Source: Enhydrobacter sp.
GTDB lineage: Bacteria; Pseudomonadota; Alphaproteobacteria; Reyranellales; Reyranellaceae
Assembly: GCA_025808875.1 (NCBI GenBank)
Contig: CP075528.1
Coordinates: 2,788,473-2,852,472, forward strand
DNA length: 64,000 bases
Direction: 5' to 3'
Part shown: in pieces, positions 1-8,184 of the stretch
Position numbering within the stretch: position 1 is the stretch's first letter
Layout of the letters: the number at the start of each line of letters is the position of its first letter
Program-made: the position numbers and the translations under genes
Notes under the pieces: model-generated
What the model was told of the DNA's origin: nothing
The model's input: the letters and a program-made list of their open reading frames with translations, nothing else
Databases searched by the model: none

Positions 1-346
1 CGAGCCGGTCGGCCGACTGGTTGAAGCGCCGCGCGTTGGCCTCGGGCCGGAACATCACGGCGCCGCCCTCGGCGGTGCGGTAGGCCTTCAGCCCCTCGAA
101 GATCTCCTGGCTGTAGTGCAGCACGGCCGACGCGGGATCCATCGAGATCGGGCCGCGCGGGCCGATCGTGGCATCGTGCCAGCCCCTGCCCTCGGTGTAG
201 CGGATCGTGACCATGTGGTCGGTGAAGGCACGGCCGAAGCCGGGATCGCGCAGGATGGCGGCGCGCTTGTCGGGCGGCGTCGGTGCGGGATGGGCGACGC
301 GCTCGAACGCGATCGGCGTGGTCTGGGCGAGCGGGCTGTCCGGCAT
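1..346 (-). CDS. ilvE: Branched-chain amino acid aminotransferase, N-terminal part (cut by window edge)
   Basis: PLP enzyme of the last step of valine, leucine and isoleucine synthesis, also able to start their breakdown. The first 115 residues are visible and match the fold-type IV aminotransferase start, including the [12 protein letters not shown] and IFEGLKAYR segments typical of IlvE. The PLP lysine lies beyond the window. The start ATG follows a GGAGTG ribosome site. It is downstream of, and in the same direction as, the glyoxylate-type aminotransferase, about 60 bp away. D-amino acid transaminase and ADC lyase share the fold, but the FEGLKAY motif favours IlvE. Confidence 0.88.
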   Translation of the reverse strand, partial: MPDSPLAQTTPIAFERVAHPAPTPPDKRAAILRDPGFGRAFTDHMVTIRYTEGRGWHDATIGPRGPISMDPASAVLHYSQEIFEGLKAYRTAEGGAVMFRPEANARRFNQSADRL

Positions 347-362
347 GGCGTTCACTCCGTTT

Positions 363-391
363 GGCGCGGCTTTTATCGGCTTTGCCGCGCC
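363..391 (-). other. GC-rich hairpin between aminotransferase and ilvE
   Basis: A perfect 8-bp inverted repeat (GGCGCGGC / GCCGCGCC) with a 13-base AT-rich loop lies in the 60-bp gap. No U-tract follows on the minus strand, so it may attenuate or process the transcript rather than end it. Only the sequence symmetry supports this. Confidence 0.3.
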
Positions 392-406
392 TTGTCAGCG
401 GCGAGG

Positions 407-1606
407 TTAGGCCGGTTTCACCTCGGCGCCCAGCCAGTCGATGGCGGCCTGCACGCCGCCCTTGCCGTGCGGGATGTCGAGCGCCGACAGCGCCATTTCG
501 ACGGTGCCCAGCGTGCCGAGGATCATCGGCGCGTTGACGTGGCCCATGTGCGCGATGCGAAACGCCTTGCCCGACAGCTCGCCGATGCCGTGGCCGAGGA
601 TGACGCCGCACTGCTTGTTGCAGTAGTCGCGGATCGCCTCGGGATCGCGGCCGTTGACCAGCACGCAGGTCACCGAATCGGAGCGCTCGTCCGCCTCGGC
701 GATGTTGAAGCCGATCGCCTGGCCCTCGGACCACACGCCGACGGCGCGGCGCACCGCCTCGGCCAGCAGGCGATGGCGGCGGAAGACGTTGTCGAGGCCC
801 TCCTCGAACAGCATGTCGAGCGCCTGGCGCATGCCGAACAGCAGGTGCTCGGGCGGCGTGCCGGCGTATTTCTGATAGTGCTGGTCGCCCTCGCGGTCGG
901 TCCAGTCCCAGTAGGGCGTGCGCAGGCCCGCCGTCTTGTGGATCTCGCGCGCGCGGTCGTTGGCGGCGACGAGGCCGAGGCCGGGCGGCGTCATCATGCC
1001 CTTCTGCGAGCCCGACATGGCGACGTCGACGCCCCACTCGTCCATCTTGAACGGCATGCAGCCGAGCGACGCGACGGCGTCGACCATCAGCAGCGCGTCG
1101 TGCTTGGCGGCGCGGATCGCCTGGCCGATCGCCTCGATGTCGTTCACCACCCCCGAGGCGGTGTCGATCTGGGCGACGAGGATCGCCTTGATGGTGCCGG
1201 AGCCGTTGGCCTTCTTGTCCGCCTTGAGGCGCGCCTCGAGCTCGGCCGGCCGCACGGCGCGGCGCATGTCGCCCTTCAGGATCTCGACCTCGCAGCCCAT
1301 GCGGCGCGCGCTCTCGCCCCAGCCGATGGCGAAGCGGCCGCTCTCCAGCACCAGGATCCTGTCGCCCTTGCTGAGCACGTTGGTCAGCGAGGCTTCCCAG
1401 GCGCCGTGGCCGTTGGAGATGTAGAGGTAGGCGCGCCCCCTGGTGTGGAAGACCCGCGCCACGTCCCTGAGCAGACCGTCGGTCAGCGCGAGCAGCGGGC
1501 CCGAATAGATGTCGACCGCCGGCCGATGCATCGCCCGCAACACCTCGTCCGGCACCGTCGTCGGGCCGGGAATCGCCAGGAACTCACGTCCCGCACGCAC
1601 GCTCAT
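407..1606 (-). CDS. Serine/alanine-glyoxylate-type aminotransferase
   Basis: PLP-dependent class V aminotransferase of 399 residues, of the family that moves the amino group of serine or alanine to glyoxylate. The N-terminal IPGPTTVPDEVLRAM is the usual family start. The cofactor region MVDAVASLGC is at about 174-183, and the Schiff-base lysine is K202 in SGSQKG. I chose the ATG at 1606 because GGAAAGACGAG precedes it and the family start follows directly; the open frame continues upstream without resemblance to the family. Serine-glyoxylate, alanine-glyoxylate and aspartate-pyruvate enzymes cannot be told apart by eye. ilvE lies downstream on the same strand. Confidence 0.85.
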   Translation of the reverse strand: MSVRAGREFLAIPGPTTVPDEVLRAMHRPAVDIYSGPLLALTDGLLRDVARVFHTRGRAYLYISNGHGAWEASLTNVLSKGDRILVLESGRFAIGWGESARRMGCEVEILKGDMRRAVRPAELEARLKADKKANGSGTIKAILVAQIDTASGVVNDIEAIGQAIRAAKHDALLMVDAVASLGCMPFKMDEWGVDVAMSGSQKGMMTPPGLGLVAANDRAREIHKTAGLRTPYWDWTDREGDQHYQKYAGTPPEHLLFGMRQALDMLFEEGLDNVFRRHRLLAEAVRRAVGVWSEGQAIGFNIAEADERSDSVTCVLVNGRDPEAIRDYCNKQCGVILGHGIGELSGKAFRIAHMGHVNAPMILGTLGTVEMALSALDIPHGKGGVQAAIDWLGAEVKPA

Positions 1607-1707
1607 CGTCTCGTCTTTCCTTTCCGCGCGTCCCGCCATCCCGGCGGGCGCGGCCGGCACACTAGCACAGCCGAAAAGTGCGCGGATACGACGACACGGG
1701 GCTGCGG

Positions 1708-1881
1708 CTACATGAGCATCTCGCCGGCCATCAGGGCGAGAATCACGAATACCGCAAATACGATCAGGGCCAGCACGAACAGCCATTTGGCGATGGTGCG
1801 CGCGCCCGCGGCGATGCCGGTGAATCCGAAGACTCCGGCGATCACCGAGACGACGAGGAAGATCAGCGCCCATTTCAGCAT
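1708..1881 (-). CDS. DUF1328 (YtjA-like) small membrane protein
   Basis: A 57-residue protein with two hydrophobic helices (about 3-22 and 32-53). The MLKWALIFLVVSVIAGVFGF start and the GIAAGARTIAKWLF middle are diagnostic for the DUF1328/UPF0391 family. This family is common in proteobacteria and its molecular role is unknown. The start has a very strong ribosome site (GGGGAGGTGGTG). The ATG overlaps the stop of the upstream 66-residue ORF as TGATG, which suggests translational coupling. Confidence 0.85.
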   Translation of the reverse strand: MLKWALIFLVVSVIAGVFGFTGIAAGARTIAKWLFVLALIVFAVFVILALMAGEMLM

Positions 1882-2081
1882 CACCACCTCCCCGGCGTCG
1901 GCGGCGGCGGCGACGCGGATGCATCGCGGAACGTCCAGCGCCCCTCGACGTCGCGGCCGGCGACCGCATCGGAGACGGGCGACGACCGATGCGTATGAAG
2001 GGCTTGCAACGTGCTGGCCGCGATGCCCGTCACGACCAGGCCCGCCCCGAATGTTGCGAGAAGGATCAGCAGCAATCGCAT
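1881..2081 (-). CDS. Short membrane-anchored hypothetical protein
   Basis: A 66-residue ORF with an N-terminal hydrophobic helix (MRLLLILLATFGAGLVVTGI) and a polar, proline-rich tail. I do not recognise a family. Support comes from the signal-anchor start and from the TGATG overlap with the DUF1328 gene downstream. No clear ribosome site precedes the ATG, and the frame stays open further upstream, so the start and even the gene's reality are uncertain. Confidence 0.45.
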   Translation of the reverse strand: MRLLLILLATFGAGLVVTGIAASTLQALHTHRSSPVSDAVAGRDVEGRWTFRDASASPPPPTPGRW

Positions 2082-2253
2082 GGGTTCGATGATGTGCTTT
2101 TCCGCCGAACGCGAGCCAGCGACCAAAAAGAGGCGAACGTCGAAAGGCTCGCGTGCGACCCGATATTGGTCACGCACCAACGCACGAGCGGCTGCTAGCG
2201 TTCCCGCGTGGGAAGGTTCGCAGGGGCGAGCCGCCGAACAATCGGAGGATGGA

Positions 2254-3033
2254 ATGCGCCGACGCAATGTCGTGGCGACGTGGCTGGCTATTGTCTTCTC
2301 GCTGACATCAGTCCCGATAGAGGCGTTTGGCCAGGACGGCGCGGCAGCGGCGGCGGCGGGAGCTGCCAGTGCAGCGGCCGGTGCGGCCGCCGGTGCCGCG
2401 GCGGGCGCGGCAGCGGCGGCGGCGGGCGCAGCGGCGAGCGCCGCCAGTGCGGCAGCAGGCGCAGCAGCGGGTGCCACCGGCGCGGGCGGCGACAGTGGAT
2501 CGACCGGCGGCGGATCGGCCGGCGACGGCTCGGCCGACGGTGCATCCGCCGGCAGTGGGTCGAGCGCCGCCTCCGCGGGCGCCTCGGCCGGCGCGGCGGC
2601 CGGCGACGCGGGCGGCGCAGACGCTTCGGGCGCGTCGGCCGCCGACGAAGGCAACGCCGGAAATTCAGTTGCGGCTTCGGCCGGCGAATCGGCGCTGATC
2701 CGCTTCATGGCCGGCATCCCCTCGCAGGATCCGCAGCCTTACGGTCCGGGAACCATGACCCGCGCCCAACTCGCCGCCGCGCTCTATCGCTCGGGCCACT
2801 ACAAGGCCGCGAAGGAGCTGCTGTGCGACGAGCGCCCCAACTACGACGAGTTCAAGCGCGCCGGCACGCCCTGCCATCCCCGGCCACTGTGGGATGCGAC
2901 AGCGGCTCCATCGCGCCGCGGCGCCGCGCCGACCCTCTTCGATCCCGCTCGTTACCGCAGCATGGCCGACTGCCTGACGGCAGCCCATGCCGCCGGCGTT
3001 TCGCTCGGCGTTTGCGGCGACCCGCGTCGCTAG
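2254..3033 (+). CDS. Secreted Ala/Gly/Ser-rich low-complexity protein
   Basis: A 259-residue protein with a Sec-type signal peptide (two arginines, then VVATWLAIVFSLTSVPIEAFG, cleavage near residue 27). A stretch of about 110 residues made almost only of Ala, Gly, Ser and later Asp follows. The last 100 residues have normal composition and four cysteines (LLCDERP, GTPCHPR, MADCLTA, GVCGDP). The start is set by CGGAGG five bases before the ATG. I know no named family. The low-complexity part could be a flexible linker or surface spacer, and the cysteine domain a small disulfide fold; both are inference. The gene is encoded alone. Confidence 0.7.
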   Translation: MRRRNVVATWLAIVFSLTSVPIEAFGQDGAAAAAAGAASAAAGAAAGAAAGAAAAAAGAAASAASAAAGAAAGATGAGGDSGSTGGGSAGDGSADGASAGSGSSAASAGASAGAAAGDAGGADASGASAADEGNAGNSVAASAGESALIRFMAGIPSQDPQPYGPGTMTRAQLAAALYRSGHYKAAKELLCDERPNYDEFKRAGTPCHPRPLWDATAAPSRRGAAPTLFDPARYRSMADCLTAAHAAGVSLGVCGDPRR

Positions 3034-3157
3034 CCATGGATGGCCCGGCTCATGCATCGCAGGGCGATAGCCGACACGCGCCGGAGCTGCATCGCCGCTT
3101 GCCCGTGCGAAGCGCCTTTGCTGAAAATTCGTCAGAACGTTGGGGAGTCCGCACAGC

Positions 3158-4132
3158 ATGAGTATCATCACCCGTCGCGCCGCCCTCGCCGGCGCCACCG
3201 CCCTGCCCTTCATCGCCGGCGCCGCGCGCGCGCAGGGCAAGTTCCCGGACAGGCCGATCAAGCTGATCATCCCGTGGGCCGCCGGCGGCCCGGCCGACGG
3301 CGGCTTCCGCATCCTGGCCGAATCGGTCGGCGCCAGGTTCGGCCAGACCGTGGTGGTCGAGAACAAGGCCGGCGCCTCGGGCGTGCTCGGCGCGATCGCC
3401 CTGAAGGAGGCGAAGCCCGACGGCTACACCATTTCCCAGATGCACATGAGCGTGCTGCGCCAGCCGCTGCTCAACAAGTCGCTGCCCTACGACCCGATCG
3501 CCGATCTGACCTACATCCTGCAGATCACCGGCTTCGTGATGGGCGTGGTGGTGCGTCCCGACGCGCCCTGGAAGACGCTGCCCGAGCTGCTGGCCTACGC
3601 CAAGGCCAACCCGGGCAAGCTCAACTGGGGCACGCTGGGCATCGGCTCGACGCAGCATCTCGCGATGGAGCGGGTCGGCCTCGCCCAGGGCGGGCTGAGC
3701 TGGACGCACGCGCCCTATCGCGGCACCGCCGACACCTTGCGCGCGCTGATGGGCGGCGAGATCGACTTCGCCTCCGAATCGTCGGGCTGGGCGCCGCTGG
3801 TGCAGTCGGGCAAGCTGCGCCTGCTTGCGGTCTTCACCGGCACGCGCGCCAAGCGCTTCCCCGACGTGCCGACGGTGAAGGAACTCGGCATCGACGTCGT
3901 GGTCGAGAGCCCGGGCGGCCTGATCGGACCCAAGGCCATGGATGCGGCCGTCGTGAAGACCCTGGCCGATGCCTTCCGCACGGCAGCCCAGGAACCGCGG
4001 CACATCGAGTTCCTCGAGAGGCTCGACCAGCCGCTGATCCTGCTCGACGGGCCGGCCTATCGTGCCGCCATGGTGAAGACGCTCGAGGAGGAGCGCGCGC
4101 TGCTCGCCCGTCTCAATCTTCTTCCTTCATAA
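3158..4132 (+). CDS. Bug-family tripartite tricarboxylate transporter receptor
   Basis: Periplasmic solute-binding protein of 324 residues, the TctC/Bug family that binds carboxylates for tripartite tricarboxylate transporters. The leader holds a twin arginine (ITRRAALAGATALPFIAG) and ends near ARAQG. The mature start FPDRPIKLIIPWAAGGPADG is the hallmark ligand loop. VVENKAGASGVLGA and YDPIADLTYI are further family blocks. No TctA or TctB membrane gene is nearby, which is usual for this large orphan receptor family. GGGGAG sits 10 bases before the ATG. The ligand cannot be read from the sequence. Confidence 0.92.
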   Translation: MSIITRRAALAGATALPFIAGAARAQGKFPDRPIKLIIPWAAGGPADGGFRILAESVGARFGQTVVVENKAGASGVLGAIALKEAKPDGYTISQMHMSVLRQPLLNKSLPYDPIADLTYILQITGFVMGVVVRPDAPWKTLPELLAYAKANPGKLNWGTLGIGSTQHLAMERVGLAQGGLSWTHAPYRGTADTLRALMGGEIDFASESSGWAPLVQSGKLRLLAVFTGTRAKRFPDVPTVKELGIDVVVESPGGLIGPKAMDAAVVKTLADAFRTAAQEPRHIEFLERLDQPLILLDGPAYRAAMVKTLEEERALLARLNLLPS

Positions 4133-4198
4133 AAAATCATGGATTTATCGCCACTTGCGTCTTATTCTTAATCCATCAGACAAGAAACGGTGGTGGCT

Positions 4199-4450
4199 AT
4201 GAACCCTCTCTCCTATCTCAAGTCCAGGCTCGGGCGAGCGTCCGGGCTTGCCCCCGGCAGCGTCTTCGCGCTCGGCGATTCGAGCCGCGCGCCCGATTCC
4301 GATTCGCTCTGGCGGGTCTGTCACATCCGCGACTTCGTCGGCATCCCGCATGCCAGCATCGAGCAGATGGCGACCGGCGCGACCAAGACGATCGCCGTCT
4401 CGGCACTCATCGAGGACCGCAGCTTCCAGGTCGTGCGTCAGGCGGCGTAG
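4199..4450 (+). CDS. Small hypothetical protein
   Basis: An 83-residue soluble-looking protein with no signal peptide or membrane segment. The C-terminal half (SLWRVCHIRDFVGIPHASIE, then MATGATKTIAVSALIEDRSF) has good coding character, but I cannot place it in a family. The ATG is chosen over an in-frame GTG three codons upstream; neither has a convincing ribosome site. Its last 13 bases overlap the end of the convergent acyl-CoA dehydrogenase. Confidence 0.6.
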   Translation: MNPLSYLKSRLGRASGLAPGSVFALGDSSRAPDSDSLWRVCHIRDFVGIPHASIEQMATGATKTIAVSALIEDRSFQVVRQAA

Positions 4451-5481
4451 CGGCTGCCGCTCAGCCCTTTCCACAGCGCCTGCGGCCCGGCCTTGGCATA
4501 GGCCGCGCCGATCTTCTCGCCCCAGTGGGTCTCGCTGCCGAAGTCGCGGCGCCACACCCAGAGCCGGCGCGTGTAGTGGTGCAGCACGTGCTCGTGGGTG
4601 AAGCCCATGGCGCCCATCGACTGGTGCGAGATGGCGGCGATGCGCTGGGCGAACTCCGACGCCTGGGTCTTGGCCGCCGCGATCGAGAAGCTGCCGCCGG
4701 CCTCGAGGCCGCCCTCGTCGGCGTCGCGCGCCGCGGCCTCGGCCGAGGCGATGGTGGCGGCGACGCAACTCGCCAGCTCCGCCAGCATGTGCTGGATCGC
4801 CTGGAAGGTCGAGATCGGCCGCCCGAACTGCGCGCGCTGCTTGGAATACTCGACCGCCGTCGCCAGCACCCTGTCCGCCGCGCCCGCCATCTGCATGGCG
4901 CGGGTCAGAGCCGCCAGCTCGTAGGCGCGCGCGGCGTCGACCGGCGAGGCGCCGCTGAACTCGGTCGGCGCGCCGTCGAAGGTCACCGTGCCATAGGGTT
5001 CGCCGGCATGGCTCGGCGCGTCGTCGATGCGCGCGTTGCCGGCGGCGATCACCGCGAGCGTGCCGCCCGACACCGTGACGAAGCGATCGGCGACCGACGC
5101 AAACGGCACGCGCTCGACCTTGCCCGTCACGCGGCCACCGTTCAGCGACAGGTTGCCGAGGGCCAATGTCAGCGGCCCGGCCTTGGGCTCGCCACCGGCC
5201 GCGGCGAGCATCAGATTGCCGAGCGCGGTCTCGGCGAGCGGCACCGGCACGGCATGCGAGCCTGCCAGCCGCATCAGCGACAGCATGTCGACGAGCGTGC
5301 CGCCGACCCCGCCTCTGTCCTCGGGGACGGCGATCAGGGGCAGGCCCATCTCCTCGATCTCCTTCCAGAGATCGGCCGGCCACACGCCCTTCTCCACGCC
5401 GTTCACCACCTCGCGCCCGCACTTCTCGGTGAAGAAGCGGTCGGCAGTCTCCAGCAGCATGTCGCGCGTCTCGCGGTCCAT
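4438..5481 (-). CDS. Acyl-CoA dehydrogenase family protein (short subunit)
   Basis: FAD enzyme family that introduces the alpha-beta double bond in acyl-CoA. At 347 residues it is shorter than the usual 380-400. An acyl-CoA dehydrogenase C-terminal domain is clear: EYSKQRAQFGRPISTFQAIQ and HQSMGAMGFTHEHVLHHYTR. The N-terminal and middle domains are divergent, and the catalytic Glu of short-chain enzymes is not evident. It lies 15 bp downstream of a second acyl-CoA dehydrogenase. Such side-by-side pairs can form alpha-beta heteromers, as in actinobacterial steroid side-chain dehydrogenases; that role is inference. The substrate is unknown. Confidence 0.85.
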   Translation of the reverse strand: MDRETRDMLLETADRFFTEKCGREVVNGVEKGVWPADLWKEIEEMGLPLIAVPEDRGGVGGTLVDMLSLMRLAGSHAVPVPLAETALGNLMLAAAGGEPKAGPLTLALGNLSLNGGRVTGKVERVPFASVADRFVTVSGGTLAVIAAGNARIDDAPSHAGEPYGTVTFDGAPTEFSGASPVDAARAYELAALTRAMQMAGAADRVLATAVEYSKQRAQFGRPISTFQAIQHMLAELASCVAATIASAEAAARDADEGGLEAGGSFSIAAAKTQASEFAQRIAAISHQSMGAMGFTHEHVLHHYTRRLWVWRRDFGSETHWGEKIGAAYAKAGPQALWKGLSGSRYAA

Positions 5482-5496
5482 CGTTCGTCTCCTCGC

Positions 5497-6654
5497 TCAG
5501 CGCAGGCCGAGGCCGCGCGCGACGATGCCGCGCAGGACCTGGGTGGTGCCGCCCTGGATGGTGTAGCTCGGCGCCATCATGGTGGCGTACTGCGCGACGT
5601 CGAGGAAATCGGCGAGATCCTCCTCGGTCGTGGCGTCCGATTCGGCGATGGCGCGCGCCACCTCGGGCAGGTCCTGCTGGTAGATCGTGCCGAGATCCTT
5701 GACCAGCGCCGCCTCGATGGCGGGCGACTTGCCGCCCTGCATCATGCCGGCGACCGCCACCGACATCTGCCGCAGGGTCCAGAGGCGCGCGATGAGGCGC
5801 CCGAGCACGGACGAGGCGCGCCGGGCCGGCTGGCGGCCGAGCACGCGCACGAGTTCGCGCAACACGTAGAAGTTCTGCATGAAGCGCTCCGGCCCCGAAC
5901 GCTCGAAGGCGAGCTCGCTGGTCACCTGCAGCCAGCCGTCGCCCTCGTTGCCGATCAGGCAGCTCTCCGGGATGAAGGCGTCGTTGAAGGTCACCTCGTT
6001 CCAGTCGTGGCGCCCGGCGAGGTTGATGATCGGCCGGATCGTGATGCCCGGCGTCTTGAGATCGACCAGCAACTGGCTCAGGCCCTTGTGGCGGTCGCCA
6101 TGCTGGCCCGAGGTGCGCACCAGCGTGATGCAGTAGTGGTTCTTGTGCGCGCCCGAGGTCCAGACCTTGGTGCCGTTGACCCGGAAGCCGCCCGGCACCG
6201 GCTCGGCGCGCGTGCGCACCGAGGCGAGGTCCGAGCCCGAATCGGGTTCGCTCATGCCGATCGAGAAGTAGCACTCGCCCTTGACGATGCGCGGCAGGAT
6301 CGCCTGACGCTGCTCCTCGCTGCCGAAGCGCAGCAGCAGCGGACCGGACTGGCGGTCCGCCACCCAGTGGGCGCCGGCGGGCGCGCCGTTGCCGAGCAAC
6401 TCCTCGGTCACGACGTAGCGCTCGAGGAAGCTGCGCTCGGCGCCGCCATACTGCCGGGGCCAGGTGATGCCGATCCAGCCCCTGGCGCCCAGCGCCTTGC
6501 TGAACTCGGGCGAGCGCGTGTTCCAGCTCGGGAAGCGGTCCTCGCTGGCGACGCCGGGCAGCGTCTTCTCGAGGAACGCGCGGACCTCGCCGCGCAACGC
6601 CTCGGCTTCCGGCGGCAGATGGAAGGGCGGGAATTCCAGCTTGGGGACGGACAT
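5497..6654 (-). CDS. Acyl-CoA dehydrogenase
   Basis: A 385-residue acyl-CoA dehydrogenase with all three domains. The FAD/substrate segment SIGMSEPDSGSDLASVRT is at about 132-149, then KVWTSGAHKNHY, and C-terminal YTIQGGTTQVLRGIVARGLG. In MCAD-like enzymes the C-terminal motif carries the catalytic Glu (YEGT); here my alignment puts Gly in that position. The start ATG at 6654 follows GAGAGAACG and precedes the family-like LEFPPFHLPPEAEAL. It is the first gene of a two-gene unit with the shorter dehydrogenase and is divergent from the NTF2-like gene. Confidence 0.9.
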   Translation of the reverse strand: MSVPKLEFPPFHLPPEAEALRGEVRAFLEKTLPGVASEDRFPSWNTRSPEFSKALGARGWIGITWPRQYGGAERSFLERYVVTEELLGNGAPAGAHWVADRQSGPLLLRFGSEEQRQAILPRIVKGECYFSIGMSEPDSGSDLASVRTRAEPVPGGFRVNGTKVWTSGAHKNHYCITLVRTSGQHGDRHKGLSQLLVDLKTPGITIRPIINLAGRHDWNEVTFNDAFIPESCLIGNEGDGWLQVTSELAFERSGPERFMQNFYVLRELVRVLGRQPARRASSVLGRLIARLWTLRQMSVAVAGMMQGGKSPAIEAALVKDLGTIYQQDLPEVARAIAESDATTEEDLADFLDVAQYATMMAPSYTIQGGTTQVLRGIVARGLGLR

Positions 6655-6730
6655 CGTTCTCTCGGGTTGGATGCTTCCTCTCTGTCGGCTAATTCTAGCG
6701 CGCGCAACATCGCCGTTTCGAGAGTCGAAG

Positions 6731-7210
6731 ATGCCCCGCCGCCCGCCCCGCCTGCCGCCTCTACTGGCGGAATTCGACGACGACGAGCGCGAGGCCGTTC
6801 TGGCCGCCAACCGCGCCTTCTACAAGGCCTTCAACGATCGCGACGCCGACGCCATGGAGCGCATCTGGGCGCCGAGCGGAGCCATGGTGTGCCTGCATCC
6901 GGGGCAGGCGCCGCTGCACGAACGCGCCGAGATCATGGCGAGCTGGCGCGGCATCCTGCGCCATCCCGATGCGCCGCGCGTGCGCTGCAGCGACGAATGG
7001 ACGATGGGCCGCGGCGGCCTCGCTCTCGTCGTGTGCCGCGAGATCCTGCCGACCGTGCAGCTCATGGCGACCAACAGCTTCGTGCGCCTGAGCGACGGCT
7101 GGCACCTGGTCGGCCACCACTCGGGCCCGGTGCCCTCGGTGGAGCGCCCGCGCACCGCGACCGCCGCGCCCCCGGCCCAGCCGGTGCGCGATCGCCGCAA
7201 GCTGCACTAA
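6731..7210 (+). CDS. SnoaL/NTF2-like (ketosteroid isomerase-fold) protein
   Basis: A 159-residue protein of the nuclear transport factor 2-like superfamily. VLAANRAFYKAFNDRDADAM and the WAPSGAMVCLHPGQAP segment are typical of the SnoaL_3/DUF4440 type, followed by the C-terminal beta strands (FVRLSDGWHLVGHHSGPVP). The fold hosts many enzymes and non-enzymes, so no reaction is assigned. The tail after about residue 135 is Arg/Pro/Ala-rich and probably disordered. Divergent from the acyl-CoA dehydrogenase pair. The stop region overlaps the next convergent gene by 4 bases. Confidence 0.8.
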   Translation: MPRRPPRLPPLLAEFDDDEREAVLAANRAFYKAFNDRDADAMERIWAPSGAMVCLHPGQAPLHERAEIMASWRGILRHPDAPRVRCSDEWTMGRGGLALVVCREILPTVQLMATNSFVRLSDGWHLVGHHSGPVPSVERPRTATAAPPAQPVRDRRKLH

Positions 7211-8184
7211 CGCGACAGCGGACCGCCGGAACGCAGCAGCGGCTGCAGGATCGAGAGTGGGATGCCGACCGAATAGGGGCCCGCCGCGTAGGGTCCGACC
7301 TCGTACTGGTTGAAGATCAGCTCGAGCCGGCCGGCACGCCAGCAATAGCGGTCGGGCTCGGCCAGCAGCTTGGCGAGATTGTCTCGCTCGAGGGCCTCGG
7401 GAAAACCGGGCTTGTCGACGAACTGCGCCTTGAGATCGGCACCAGCCAGCCGGATCATCTCGTCGAGCCAGGCGCCATCCATCACGCCGTCGGGTCCGAC
7501 GGCCTCGCCGCTGCGCAGGTCGACCAACGTACAGTCGGTTGCGCCGTAGCCGTGCGCTCCGCCGGAGAAGCCATAGAAGCCGGTGACGACCGTGACGGCA
7601 TGAGGCGACGGACGCACCACCTCGAAACTCTGCTCGTAGGTCCATTGCTGCTCGCGGTCGACGCCGGCATCGGCCTTCGGCGTGGCCTCGGCGGCCGCCT
7701 TGCGCGCCCTGTCGGCGAAACGCGCGTTGACCGCGGCAAAATTGGCCGACGCGCCATCGAACCGCGGATAGGCGATGTCGTAGGACCAGGCCACCTGGCC
7801 CAGCCTGCCCGCCTCGTGGAGCGCCAGCTCGGCGATGAAGGGATAACCGCCCTCGGCGAACGCTCTCAGGTTGGCGATGCGCGCACCGTAGCGATTCTTG
7901 AGGCAGACCGCGATGCCATCGGTGTCGTGCGCACAGGCGTCGTTGCGCGCCGCGATCCAGCGCAGTTGATCCTGCCGCAGATGATCTCTCGCGGCGCCGT
8001 TCAACCTGCCGCCAAGCGCGGCATAGGCGGCGGCAAGGTCGCGGTCGGCACGGCCGAGCGCGGCATCCTCGCAGATCGCGCGCTCGACCGCGGTCGATGC
8101 CCTGGCGCAGTCGAAGCTCGGTCCCTGCCGGGCGAATGCCGGGAAGGACAGCAGCATCGCGAACGCCACCAGTGCGATCTTCAC
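7207..8184 (-). CDS. Secreted protein with LprI-like N-terminus and DUF3298-like C-terminus
   Basis: A 325-residue exported protein. After the signal peptide (ALVAFAMLLSFPAFA) comes an LprI/DUF1311-type domain with four cysteines (DCARASTAVERAICED, then NDACAHDTDGIAVCLKNRY). The C-terminal half matches the DUF3298 pattern (FYGFSGGAHGYGATDCTLVD and later YEVGPYAAGPYSVGIPL). LprI-like proteins can inhibit lysozyme; DUF3298 also occurs in anti-sigma factors that bind lysozyme. A cell-wall or lysozyme-related role is therefore plausible but inferred. GTG start with GGAGG before it; the GTGA overlap with the upstream aminotransferase stop indicates coupling. Confidence 0.8.
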   Translation of the reverse strand: MKIALVAFAMLLSFPAFARQGPSFDCARASTAVERAICEDAALGRADRDLAAAYAALGGRLNGAARDHLRQDQLRWIAARNDACAHDTDGIAVCLKNRYGARIANLRAFAEGGYPFIAELALHEAGRLGQVAWSYDIAYPRFDGASANFAAVNARFADRARKAAAEATPKADAGVDREQQWTYEQSFEVVRPSPHAVTVVTGFYGFSGGAHGYGATDCTLVDLRSGEAVGPDGVMDGAWLDEMIRLAGADLKAQFVDKPGFPEALERDNLAKLLAEPDRYCWRAGRLELIFNQYEVGPYAAGPYSVGIPLSILQPLLRSGGPLSR

